This document shows positions 24,736 to 37,488 of a stretch of 64,000 nucleotides of DNA, in pieces. The position numbers and the translations under genes are program-made. The number at the start of each line of letters is the position of its first letter. The first letter of the stretch is position 1. Below the pieces are notes generated by a model. The model ran no database searches, had not been told where the DNA came from, and saw nothing but the letters and a program-made list of their open reading frames with translations. The DNA lies in contig NMRB01000159.1 in the NCBI GenBank assembly GCA_002633025.1, positions 331,923 to 395,922 on the forward strand, given 5' to 3'. Source of the DNA: Notospermus geniculatus. Its lineage: Eukaryota; Nemertea; Pilidiophora; Heteronemertea; Lineidae.

Positions 24736-26671
24736 GAATTTGGTCTCTACCATTTTAAGCTTTACTGACCTCTTTCTAGCAGCAGCGGTCCGTGATCGAC
24801 CATTTCCTGTAAATGGTCTGGGCCGTGTCTTCGCGATCGGGCTGAGGGATAATCGATCATACGGGATATGATGGATAGCTCACCGGTGGTGGTCGGACAT
24901 CTTGACGTTCTGATCAGTTATAGGAAATGATCAATCGGGGCCGCTTTATGATATTATTTTAATTCGTTTCATTTGGTGCTGTGCAGTTGGTGACACATGT
25001 GGTGTAGTTGCAGCGGTTTTTGCTTTCGTTTATGATTATTAATTACTAAAAAAACACTTTGAAGTAAGACATTGTACTGCCATTTTCATATGTTGTATCA
25101 TTTGTAGTTTTAATTCATGTGTCTGCTTTTTGAATTCGTTCATGTTATGGAAACGAGACTCAGCTGATTGACTGAGGCATCTTGGATGGTTTTCGTTCAA
25201 ATCAAGTCTATCATAACGTCTGTCGCTTTGTTTATTTACTTCGGGAGATGTGACGATATCTGGGAAGACGGAAATCGAGTGAACTCTTTGGACTTTGTAA
25301 CGGACTCATGATCCTTGAAGCTCATCATGAGTGTGACCCGAGAATTTAGATGTGTACTGAATACACAGAATTTGGGACTAAACTATGGTGTCCATAAAGG
25401 TGTTCTGATTCAGAGGTAAAATGATGGGGAATGGCAGAGTTTGGAGTCCGTAGTACAGAGGTGTACTAACTGAGTGGTGATAATGCACTATGGTGTCCGT
25501 CAGGAGGAATCTCCTCCTGTGTCCGCAGAAAAGGGGTGTCCTAATTCAGGGCCAAAATATTGAAAAACGGAATCATATGGGAGTGAACAGTGGTGTGTGG
25601 CGTCGTAGCAGAGGAATCTGAGGAGGGTGATCTAGCCTGGGAGATGGAGGTAGACTTGAAATGAAATGAAAACTGTGGTTCGGTTTTATATTAGTAGTAT
25701 AGACGTATGAATTTTTATACTTCTGGGCATAACTTTTTATTACATTTTCATAAAATAAGTACATGTCATGTGTTCCCTGAACTTTTATTCCCCAGTTATT
25801 CACCAAAGTAGTTTGCATACCTCGCTTTTTTATAAACGGCCACGCATTTTGGGTATCGGAATGAACTCGCCGAAGAGAGCACATCCGCAAGCCTATGTTG
25901 TACATTTCCGCACTTGGTGTAATTTTTAAGAATCGTGCCATTAAATGGAGAAGTACGCTTATCAATATTTAATACTTTATATGATATATGATATTTTCTA
26001 TACGACGAGTTGTTATGCAACAACACCCTCTTTTTGTATACGAGGAATTCAGGGTCCTGATTAATTCCATGAAATCCAAGGTTCGTTAAAACCACGCCTC
26101 AGTCATTCAGCTCGTTTCTCCGTGTCTGGTCTGTGCTTTAATTGCAATACTTACATACATTGTAACATCTTCATCAGTGTACATTTTGTTTATCTAATTT
26201 ATCTTTTGATTAAAACCAAAAAAAAACAATAAAAGGAGTTGATTATATAAACATCAACTACAAGTTTGTAATTGATGTGATAAATTTTGGGGTGATGGTA
26301 CCCTGTGACGGCATCCTGCCTGGATGCTGTCAGGGTTTATCAAAGTGGCTGTGTTTGTGTGACGTTTCAATTATATAAAAATAGCCAGAGCTTAAACCTC
26401 GCTTCACTAAGTGCACACCATTGACCTGGATATCATAACCTACTGCACATCTTCTGAAAGTTTCATGGTAAATACTTCATATGGCATTTTCATTGCCAAG
26501 GCAATGAATATTCAGTGAGTTTTAAAGTTTTGCTGGTATTGCCAGCAGTGTATCCCATGATGCATTGTCGAGAGCTGGGTTTGATGCCCGGTTTTTTCTC
26601 ATGGTAGAAGCTTTAAATGCCGACCTCTTCGGGTTTGGAAGGGGAGTTAGTCACAGCCATGGTTATTGAAG
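24736..26671. other. No gene seen
   Basis: Contains a weak inverted repeat at about 24783-24953 (GCGGTCCGTGATCGACCATTTCCT against its imperfect complement) and degenerate GTGTCC..AAAGGTGT..CTAATTCAG repeats at 25385-25560. A short hairpin with a stem of about 12 bp lies near 26300-26335. No exon recognised. Confidence 0.45.
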
Positions 26672-26673
26672 TA

Positions 26674-26996
26674 CAGGGTGTCTCAAAATAATTAAAGTGG
26701 CGTGGAAAAATTAAACGGTGGCATTCTGTGGGGTGCAGTGAGTTTTTCTGACATTACAACGTTCACCTCCTGCATAAATGGCCTTCATTTCATATTTAGA
26801 CTATCGTCAGTTTTTGAGAAAAAGTGTTCAATTTCGTGAAAATTGTTGTTTAATGCAGGTTAAGATATAAAAGACAGGAAAAATGTTGTCAGTCAGTGTT
26901 GCATGTTTAATTGTGGGACTACTTAATAAAAAATGGTGATAAAAATAGTAATATACATATATCTTCAGATTTGTACTAGTTTTTTGTGACACCCTG
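26674..26996. mobile_element. 323-bp mariner-type MITE
   Basis: Ends CAGGGTGTCTCAAAA and TTTTTTGTGACACCCTG form a terminal inverted repeat of the familiar mariner CAGGGTGTCCCAAAA kind. TA dinucleotides at 26672-26673 and 26997-26998 give the expected target duplication. The interior has no transposase frame. Confidence 0.85.
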
Positions 26997-29979
26997 TATA
27001 GGCCATGTACAATTTTCTATAGGGTAGCATTGTAATATGTCTTTAAACAATTAAAGCTACTTGTATGTGGTAACACGCGGGGGGTTAGACCGGGTCAGAA
27101 CCTGATTTTCCATGGTCTCATATTTGCTATCGCGAGCCGGTGCATGGATGTAAACATTTTCTAATTCCTATTTATATTTATTGAAATACAGACTTCTATA
27201 CGGAAAAATTCGCAGGTTTGTTAGACATTTCTGATTTTTCTAGCGTACCAAAGGCTTTAAGACCTTTTCTAACCCCCCTGATGTCATGTATCTGTGCAAT
27301 AATGCATTTATATTATATCAATATGATTCGTGCCCAGCATAAGTGAAATGTTAATTTATAACTCCCAACTTTTTCAATTTGTGCCCTCATAAATTTGACT
27401 GTGAATAACTTGTCTGATGTCGTGACATCCAAAACCCACATTGTGAACAAATGCTGTAGTTATTTTAATAATTAAGAGTTTTGCTACAGAATTTCATAAC
27501 AGTGCAGTAATTGTAAGTCGTGGACTCTCAATATTTTATCGGTTTCTTATAATCACAATTTTTCACTGACACTGTACGATTTAGGTCGTTCGTGGTTCAA
27601 ACTAATTCTTACCTTGTATGTACATTTCTTAATAGCACTGTTTTTGATGTCCTATCAGAAACTACAGTATTAGCTCCGGTTATGTCAAATTTGCAATATG
27701 ATATGATTTTGTTTGAAATCACATTTAATATGCTATGAGTTTATTTTGTTTCTATTATTTTTGGAGTCATCAATTTTTAGGCTTTTCTTAGGGTTTAGAA
27801 TACGATTTTGCTAAGTATCTGTGCATTCATATGGACTGGTGAAATCGACCCACAACCCTTCTGCCCAAAGATCACATGGCCACTTCGGATTTTAATGCAT
27901 TTATGAATAGAACTTTACTATTTTCAGGACAGGGGTATTTCAGTTTTCAAACTAGAATTACTACATGTAATTAATTCTAGTTGAATTGATTACTAATTAA
28001 TCTATGTACAGATTGAATGAACTGAAAGCTAATTGGTAGATAAAATGCAGTGCCATTAAGGCTCAACAAAATTAATTTCAACCAACTCATATTCATTTTG
28101 GGTTTGGAATTTTATATTTTTTGCGAGACCTCAGCGATATGTCATTTCCTCTAACAAGAAACCCCCAGTCTTGAAATAGTTCATTCTATTTGGTTTGTAA
28201 AATGACTTCGGTGATTAGGTCACCCCCCGGATTTGAAAAATGGTTCCACCCTATCCTGTGATGCTCTGTTGATGGACTAGTCTATACTTTCAGCAGAGGG
28301 GTGTGTAGTTCGATGCCTATCCATTTCTGTACATGCATGCTATTGTACACTTGTGACCAATTTTCATACCTTGTGTTTTGTATATGGGGAGTTTTCTTAG
28401 TTATTTTTGTTGGACACAGAATAATTATTATCCAAAGTTTCTATGTTTTTTAATAATAAACAAAAGTCATTCATTTTTAGAATAAAATTCATATGGTCTG
28501 CGGTGGCCTTTATTTTCTATAATTTATTACCAAATCACTTTCATGCTTTGTAATGTAATGTACAATAACATGAAGATATACCACTCAGCAGTGGCATTGG
28601 ACACGACATTGTTTCATTTGTACAATAATAGTCTCGAACACGTCCCCGGCTGCTGAACCCATTTTCAAATAACAAAATTTCATTCACTAAATAATTTTTA
28701 ACAAAAACTTCGTATGACTTAATAACTAATGCTAACCTGCTAAGATGGATTTGTGTCCTTGTACTACTACAATTTGATGCAATACGCATAAGTATTTCAA
28801 GGTCAGAAGCCAAAGGTCAAGGTCATTCATTCTTAAGTTCAAGGTTCATACCATTTCAAGGTCACTGAATAACAATTGACTGATTTTATTCTCCCTTTAT
28901 CACTGCATGCCTTCATTCAATGAAATACCTTACGTGAATGATTTCGGCTTTTAATTCAAGATTCTTGTACTTTTTTGTAGCATTTTCATTTCAACATTTT
29001 GTAACGTAAAATTTTTCCATCGTTCTTCGAGAAAATTCTCACTTCATGAGATTTTTATGGGTCAATTTATTCGAGAACTATACTGTGTGTAGCAGTGTTG
29101 TCTAGAAACCAAAATGTAGGAGGAATTTTAGAAGTTTGTGATGTACAAATATTTGTCAAACACTTTGCGGTTTGGAGCAGTTTTGACTTCCTGCTTTCTT
29201 CACTGTAAGTTATTTCAGACATGCTTGGTTTTGCTTTTGATATCAATTTCACTTGAAATCAACGTCATCCAGTTGAAATGACCTCCTTTGATGTCATCAG
29301 GTTCATTAGGATACGGATTGTGAAATTAACTGTGACACAATCCGCCAGTTCGTGGATGCCTAACAGATTCTGAGAATCCAATCTAAAGTTGTTAAAATTT
29401 GTGTTTTTTTGCCGCGCTTCTTCTATTGGTCTGTTGTGATCATCTGTGATAATAATTGGAGAGAGGGGCGCGGTAGCCATTGAATCAACCCTGAGTAGGC
29501 CATAGATTTAAGTTTGATTGAAACGAGTTCAATATTTGGGTGATACTGGCCAACTTACGTTGATGTTGATGCGAAAAAAAGCTATTTTTGTAAACCAGAG
29601 ATTATTTTTGCTGATACAGTGCTTCTGAGGAAGAATCAAAAAGGTTGCATTCCCCAAAACGGGGTATCTGTCTCTGGCAGGGATCGAGGCTGAAGTGTGG
29701 GTGGAGTCAGGTCCACTTTCTTTGGCAAAAGATGAAGTGAGGTCCACTTTTCTTTGGCAAAAAGTTGTGTTTTATTTCACACTTTAGATTGGATTCAATG
29801 GATTAAAATCTCAGATTCAGATTTTAGCTCCCTATTGAAACCATGGACGAGCGATGTTCCGTAAGTGTATTTCTGGAATCCAGGCCATTTTCATATTGTT
29901 TTGGTTTACATGATAACCTAAATGCATCCTGCATGCTGATACTAACTGCACGTCACTAAATTGGCAATACATGTACATA

Positions 29980-30021
29980 ATACCAAAAATATATAACACC
30001 GGTGTTGTATATTTTTGATAA
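29980..30021. repeat. 42-bp near-perfect palindrome
   Basis: Centred at 30000/30001, on ATAACACC/GGTGTTGT with flanking CAAAAATAT/ATATTTTTG. The arms are about 21 bp with two or three mismatches and no loop, so it could extrude as a cruciform. Confidence 0.85.
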
Positions 30022-31090
30022 TACTGAGGGCAAAATTTGAATCTGGCATTTAGGCATTCTCCTCTACGACATCAGAAGAGTTCGAAATTTCAACTTGATG
30101 ACGTGACCTTGTTTGACCTTTTGTTTCTGAGCTTTGCTTGTCCTAGTACCTTCGTCACCGGGCTTGAAATTTTATGAGAAATTGAAATAATATCATCTCT
30201 GTTCAGTGTGTTTTATGGGCTTATAAAACATATTTGAGTCAAGAACCATAAAATTACTAAGTGTATTGTTGAAAACAAATGTGGCATGTTTTAGGCCTTC
30301 CTGACTTCTTGACCAGCAATGGCGTGACCTCCAAATTCGTTGTACAGACATTGTTGGGAGGACTTTCTCCTCTTTACCCTAAAATGAGGAGTCAAATTAC
30401 CGGGCCATTTGGGAGGATTGTGTGCCTCCTTTCTTAAAGTTTGCTGAGGTCTAGTAGGCCCAGTTTCAGCCTTAGGTGGTAAATCAGGAGATTTTTATGC
30501 GCCGAATCCAGCATTTTCTCAGTTGCGTAAAAAATTCAAGACGGGTGCCGAAGTTTTTCTATGGATTAAAGCATTGTCCTACATCCCCTCCTGATGACTG
30601 ATGGCAAAAAAAAACTTTTTGCATAAAATCTCAATTTATATCGGAACATTTCTCAGGAAGTAGTGGAACATTCGCTTTGTTTTTTAGGATGTATTTGGAT
30701 AAGTTTCACAACATATGGAGCATTATTCTGCATTTTGATACCGAAATTTGCCCAAGAAAGTTCTACAGCTGATGATTCATAAGGCCATTTTTGGTAAAAT
30801 TTTGCATTAATTTACCTCGATCTTTGTATAGGTTTTGACAAATGTTCAGGAAATGTCTTCAGTCATCGCGAGGGGTCTGTATGGACAACGAGGGAATTGA
30901 CTCAGGGGCTTGTTCAACTGTCTGTGATTATAGTCTATTGAACCACTGCAATGATTACGTAATATCTCAACCCGTATGGCCGACACGGACAGTCTCACCA
31001 GTTCCCCAGAAGTGAGACGTTTTCAATGTCAAAATCTAAAGTTAACTCTTCACAACGGTTTATTTCGACTCATGTCTGGTGACAGAAGCT

Positions 31091-31151
31091 GCCATGAATG
31101 TCCATTTTCTGCCATGAATGTCCATTTTCTGCCATAAATGTCCATATTTCT
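31091..31151. repeat. Three tandem 20-21-bp units
   Basis: GCCATGAATGTCCATTTTCT occurs twice exactly (31091-31110, 31111-31130) and a third time with two changes and one insertion. Confidence 0.95.
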
Positions 31152-34100
31152 GCCATTTCGTTTGTTACACCACTAATATCTTGGTTGTCATCATGCCTCA
31201 CCCTGATCTGGTTCTCATTTTGAGCTTTCCCTAAAATTACCCTGCATAAGTCATCTACGACTTTTAATGTTCCCATATTCAAGATAAAATCCCTTGGTTG
31301 AAAGTCATTTGCGTAAAATGGCCGTTCCCAAGTCATTTATGAGATGATCTAGAGCACGAATCTGATGGAATGTGGTGTCACGTTGCGAGACCACAAACAG
31401 TTGTCTATCAGCCTTGTTTCTTGTACATGCGTCTGTTATCTTGCACAAATGAAACATATGGTATTTGTTTCAACCATTCTCCACAAATACCATTATCTTG
31501 AGTCAATAAAAAACGAATTATACAGTAGCTAATGATACAGCTGGTCTGTTTGCAGTCCTACTTTGAGGCTGGCTCGTTATGGGTGGGAAGTCGAGTCGGC
31601 GTAATTTCAGGGTTCTGTGATTGAGATAACAGAATATGTGAGTGAATATTTAAAGATCGATGGCCCCGCTGTGTTTCTGATTTTGTATTATGGACCTCAA
31701 AATTGTGGGGTGTTGTCCACGTTACTCCACTCCCCACCTGATGATTCCTCTATGGGACCTGACCTGGTGAGGGGTACAACTCTTTGTTGGTCAACTCATT
31801 ACCTAATTCTGCAACAGTTGGCAACTTGTAAATTGGCGTTTCCTGACAGTTTCTATCAACAGACACTATGACGTGGCATTGCATTGTAAGGCAGCACTTT
31901 TTTTACACAATCACATTTTCACTATCACTATTTGCGAGGGCATTTTGAATTCTCCAAAACTAAACAGCTCATAATTCCTTGTCCTCAGGCCTCTGCTTCT
32001 GAGTATGTTATTTTATAACTTGTGTAAAGAGTATACCTAGGCCTAGTGTGTTCCCTTTGTGCGTTGAACAGAACGGGGGCGTCAAACGTTACCAGTATTC
32101 TTGAATTTTTGCCAGAAAACCATAGGGAATCCTGGGCTACGGTGTAAAACTTCAGATTCTGACTTGATTGTCTCACTTCACTATACAGTGCATGACTTGG
32201 CGGGGATAAAAAATACCATATCAGATGAACTATTTCTTTCTAATGTCCCACAGGTGTGCGAGTTGATGGCAATTTGTCAAAAAACAATCTCGTTGCTCAG
32301 CGCTGACCACGTTTTTGTGAAGAGTACCATTTTCAGCATCACTGATCACCTAACTTTGGTTTTCAATCGCGGAGAGCAAAATCAACTCGGTATCTTTTGG
32401 GCAATCATCTTGTTACAATGAAACTAATGATACATCAGCATCCTTATCATCATCGGAGACAGTTATTATACTCATCAACCCAGTTTCGAGAGCATCTGTC
32501 CAATTCTTAACGTTGCTATAGGCAGCGTCAAATGCATCTTTGTCAACATTACTGTTTTTGTCACAAAACGCTGTATAGCTGATAATGTACGGGTATGGCA
32601 CATTCTACACTGAATGTATTCAGTGTATGCTATTCATGTACATGAGTAGGGCCTACCCCTGAATGAGTTTTGTCATGCCGGCATTGAAGTCTGCATTGCT
32701 TTATGCCTGCTGTGCTATAAGAGTCAAGGCAGCTCGGTATGTCATAGAAAAAGACAATATCATAGTTGTCGGGGGAAAAATATCATGATTTGTGACAGAA
32801 TAAGTGTGTAACGGAGCATCATGGAATGTGGATGTCAGTCGATTTTTGAGTTGGACAGATTGCTCTCGACAGGTTTCACACAACTTGCAACATTATTAAA
32901 TTAGTGACTGTTTTGTGACAGATTTGAAGTTTTCAAAGTTTGCACTGTTTAAAATGTCATTTAAAAAGGTAACTTGGTATCTCTCTGGGTGTTTAGGCAT
33001 TAGAATATCTTTTGGGCATGCTGGTTATTATTATAAAGAAAGTATAACATTGTTGTGGTATCATTTAAAGTAAATCTTAATAATTGGATGTCCGAAGTTG
33101 GTCGTCAGAGTTGTAGTTTTAAAGTGCGTCTGTTTCTGCCAGGTTTGTCCAGGTTGCTTGGATATCAGTGATTGTGGTGAAGACAGTGAATACTATACTG
33201 ATCTTCTGCTCAAGCAAACTGGAAATTTTCGAGACCTTTGCATTGTTTTCTGCAAATATGTTCAGGCCTTTCACTGCCAGTGGCAGTTTTATCAAATACA
33301 GGAAAAATGTACCAGTACATACATGTATGGTTCTGAAAAAGTCTCGTAAAACCTTGTTACATTGATATTCATTTGGAAGTGACATGCATGTGATCTGGGC
33401 AAGCTTAGGGTGGAACAGACGACTGGTGTAATACAACAAGAGAATTGGATCTTTAACATCAGATTTTGCTGTTTGTGTGTGGAAGTTCAGCATTTAGCGT
33501 GTGTAGACATGAAATACTAAATATAATCATAACTACAGCTAGGCTTACCAAAAAAATTAACTCAATTTTCCTCTTGATATAATGTACATGTTGAGTGGCC
33601 TGACGTACCTCTAATAAGCTGTGTGCTATTTGATGCCGTTCATTGTCTTGCTGTTCCCCCATGACGCTTTATAGGTTGCATGTAAAATTTCAAATTCAAG
33701 ATGGCACCAACTGGTAAGCAGGCTAGACGTTGGGGGCAGCGGCTGGAATTTTTCAAACGGAGGATGGTTAACAAAGCAGGGCATTGGGTGAATTTATTAC
33801 AAGTTCATACAATGACACCACCTTTCAAATTCGAAAGGTTGTCACACCAACCATCCTTCTTTACTGCCCCCAGTTTTTTTACGTTCATTTATGCCCATTT
33901 TTCCTAGCCCGCTTCAACCAACAGAACATAATACCGATATTTTCGTTAAGATTGCGGTTTTCAGTTCGGCATCCCTTTACATTGTCACATAGTTCCTTGG
34001 CATATATTCTGTAATGGTACAAGGGGCTCGTAACGAGCGCTCTCACGCTATGTGGTCCCTTTTTTGTACATTTTCTAATTCAGAGTTATTGCAGTGTTCG

Positions 34101-36011
34101 TGTAAAAAATGTCCCATTTCAATATTCTCCGCATGCAGCCATCTTGAATAATTATTTTTTGATATTAATGATAATATGGATACTAACATTATATTTAATA
34201 GACCAAGTGGATTTCTTGTAACATTGTGTTGGGATTTCAGAGGCTTGCCGTTCTAAATCCCCAGACTTGGGTCGTCTGGGAAGTCTTGGCTGTGTCTCGT
34301 CCTAGATCTTGAGTGTGGGCAGCAACGAGTAGATCTCAGTTCACACGTGTCGCGTATAAGGGCTTCGCCTCTCTTGAAATAACACGCGGTGAGGGTAACG
34401 ATAAAGGCCTCGCTATAATTTAACACATTCCGTTCTATTTTTTATAGCGAAAAAAAATCCCTGCACAGCCGCTTTATTTGCCTTGACCGAGTGCTTGATT
34501 TTCATGGGAGCAGGTCTGATATTATTTTGCTTTGCTTCACATAATCACGTTGAGCGCGTTCAAAATGTTGCTTGGAGTCAAACTCTGCTGAATCATAAAT
34601 TATATACGGGTATTTTCAACATTGAATGTTGCTCTGTGGTGTGGAGGAGAACCTAAACTCCCTGCGACTGACTGAGTTCGCTGGCCTGAGTTCATAATTT
34701 GAGGAATTTGAAAAATTATGCCGACTGCACGGCATTATTTGATGCAGGGAAGTGGTGACTCAACGGTAATCTCATTGGCTATTCCAAGTGTGAAGTTATC
34801 GGTAGAGAGATTATCTCTTTAGGGACAAGATAACGCGATCCCTAACAACACCTAATGAAATAAACGATGAGGTCAGACAGACTTTTACGAGGAAACAATG
34901 TTAAAAATCTGGATTCAAATGGTTGAATTCTGCACTCAGCTTCATGTTCACACGTGTTAAAACTCTCGATGGAATACTTGAAAAAAAAATTGCCAGCTGC
35001 CCCACTCAAGAACATTTCACGTTTAGGGCGGAGTTTTCGAGAATTATTGACTGCTGGTGTGTCTCATCGTGTCCGGTCTGAATTTTTGACACTTCAGACC
35101 GATTGATGCTGACCTTGATACTTATCATCCTTCTGCAAAACTTGCATCAAACGCCTGAAATCACACAGAAGAGGACGGGGGAAAATTTGAGGAAAATTTC
35201 ATGAATATTTTTCAGAAGTTCTGCTTCAGAAATTCTGAATATAATATTAAAAACCATGGTGGAGATTCAGTGTCACCAGATTCCGTGATTTATCGGATTA
35301 ACCCTTTGCCTCACTTTGATGCTCGATCGGGTTTGTCAGAGTTTTATTATTTAACCATTTTCTCTCTCAATGAATTAGTCCGAATTCGCTTGTGGTAAGC
35401 TGTTGTAACTTCTTACTGTTAGAGTAAACCGCTTAGGAAAATTACAAAATTCTATGATCATATTCTAGCTTGTTTCTATGTGGAAATGTGGGTTTGACGA
35501 CGTTGTAGCAACTCTGACTAACCAATCAGCAATCGGCGTCAGTTTGAGGTAAGTTTTCTTGCAGAAGGGACGTATCATTCTTGGCGGGTCTCTGAAAACC
35601 TAACATCTTTCCATGCACATTTTGTATTTTTTAGAGTATACATGCAATTCTTGTATTTAATAGGGTCACTCTGATAATAAAGTCTTTTATGGTGGATTTG
35701 CATTTTTAGCCAAATTTGTGTTTTCAGCATTTTATTAACGGCTCTCCCATACTGACAATTAATTTACCCCAAGTTGCCCTGAAATTTAGGAGCCTGTGGT
35801 GTGAGGGATTGGTGAGGATTCTGGAGATGAATAGCACACTTTGCCATACTATGCCCCACCCTCCTGAGAACAAACAGGATCACTATCGACACTCAAGCGG
35901 GGCTTGTGGCCAGTGAAGTGGGGCTTGGCCATGGGGCCACGCATTGTCAGCAAAGGCTGTTTCTCATGCTGTGGAAACCCTTAAACCAAACCTTCGGACC
36001 ACAAACTTCAG

Positions 36012-37290
36012 GTCCCAGTGTGGTGATATCATCTGTACACTTCGACAGATGTCGCAATGTCTTCAATTTAAGGTCAACTTGGGGCGGACTGTACTAACAC
36101 TGTCTGGCATGGGCTTGTTAGGAGTATGTATAATGGACCACTAACTAAGTTAACCACACATGCATGCCATCGAGATACTTAGGGCCGTGTGCTCGGTTTG
36201 GACTTTAGCCTGAAGTATAGCTGAAGTTAGACTTTCTCTATGCTTGAAGCATTTAGAAAAGTCAGACTTTAATGAAAGTCTGGCTGAAGTCCAACCCTAG
36301 CATACGCCCCTTAGTCAATGGGGCAAAATATCATTCTACCATTTCTAGGTCAAGGTTGAATGAAAGACAAGTCCCCCCCCCTTGCACCATGATATCTAAG
36401 GCACTGACATGTCCATTGTACATTTAGGTTAACAGCAGTGTGCATGCTATCCTTGCACTTAGATACACTGGCTTGATTAACCTCTAACTTGTCAACACCA
36501 TCAGTGGTGGGCGAAAGTGTCCTCGGTTCAGTCCTCAGCCAGTTGTAGGAGATATCCCAGACTGTGGAGGTCCAATGTGTTGTATACCCTATAGCTCAAT
36601 TTGAAAATCCCGCGCCGTTTTAAGATGATGACGGGATCTGAACCGGAAGGAATTTGTCCCAGTGTGGTGATATCATCTGTACACTTCGACAGATGTCGCA
36701 ATGTCTTCAATTTAAGGTCAACTTGGGGCGGACTCTACTAACACTGTCTGGCATGGGCTTGTTAGGAGTATGTATAATGGACCACTAACTAAGTTAACCA
36801 CACATGCATGCCATCGAGATACTTAGGGCCGTGTGCTCGGTTTGGACTTTAGCCTAAAGTATAGCTGAAGTTAGACTTTCTCTATGCTTGAAGCATTTAG
36901 AAAAGTCAGACTTTAATGAAAGTCTGGCTGAAGTCCGACCCTAGCATACGCCCCTTAGTCAATGGGGCAAAATATCATTCTACCATTTCTAGGTCAAGGT
37001 TGAATGAAAGACAAGTCCCCCCCCTTGCACCATGATATCTAAGGCACTGACATGTCCATTGTACATTTAGGTTAACAGCAGTGTGCATGCTATCCTTGCA
37101 CTTAGATACACTGGCTTGATTAACCCCTAACTTGTCAACACCATCAGTGGTAGGCGAAAGTGTCCTCAGTTCAGTCCTCAGCCAGTTGTAGGAGATATCC
37201 CAGACTGTGGAGGTCCAATGTGTTGTATACCCTATAGCTCAATTTGAAAATCCCGCGTTTTAAGATGATGACGGGATCTGAACCGGAAGG
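36012..37290. repeat. Tandem duplication, ~644-bp unit
   Basis: 36012-36655 and 36656-37290 align almost base for base (offset 644), starting GTCCCAGTGTGGTG and ending at AACCGGAAGG. Each unit contains one copy of a 129-bp MITE. The second unit runs directly into the large hairpin at 37229-37488, and the first ends with a truncated piece of that hairpin's arm (about 36588-36650). Confidence 0.95.
36182..36310. mobile_element. 129-bp MITE with TTA target duplication (also 36826-36954)
   Basis: Inverted ends GGGCCGTGTGCTCGG and CTAGCATACGCCC, with ..TTTGGACTT / AAGTCCAA.. just inside. TTA flanks both sides (36179-36181, 36311-36313), as in PIF/Harbinger-type insertions. The interior GAAAGTC/GACTTT words also pair, making the whole thing a near-continuous hairpin. 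The second copy is carried by the 644-bp duplication, not an independent insertion. Confidence 0.75.
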
Positions 37291-37488
37291 AGTTATAGGA
37301 GTACAGCGAGACAGCCATTTTGATATAAGCCACGAGGCCAGATTTTGTAGTGGACCTAACTTGGTCAGCTACAAAATCTGGCCTCGTGGCTTATATCAAA
37401 ATGGCTGTCTCGCTGTACTCCTAACTCCTTCCGGTTCAGATCCCGTCATCATCTTAAAACGCGGGATTTTCAAATTGAGCTATAGGGT
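37229..37488. repeat. 260-bp hairpin, ~120-bp arms, 18-bp loop
   Basis: The left arm 37229-37350 and right arm 37369-37488 are reverse complements apart from a 2-bp indel (GTTATAGG against CCTAAC). The ends are ACCCTATAGC and GCTATAGGGT. Such arm identity implies a young foldback element or a palindrome-forming rearrangement. The open frame over it exists only because of the palindrome. Confidence 0.93.

Larger units (their letters stand above)
26999..36011. other. No gene recognised in ~9 kb
   Basis: AT-rich non-coding sequence. The visible items are listed separately: the palindrome at 29980-30021 and the 20-bp triplicate at 31091-31151. Open frames here (up to about 125 codons) show no conserved domain, no splice context and no codon bias I can defend. 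Confidence 0.5.

Noticed and set aside
26295-26340. Hairpin that might be a microRNA precursor
   Set aside because: The stem is only about 12-14 bp with a 5-base loop, too short for a pre-miRNA.
31070-31336. 88-codon minus-strand frame with FMAENGHSW-type repeats
   Set aside because: The repeats come from the 20-bp triplicate and no homologue or splice support was recognised. Left open but not called.
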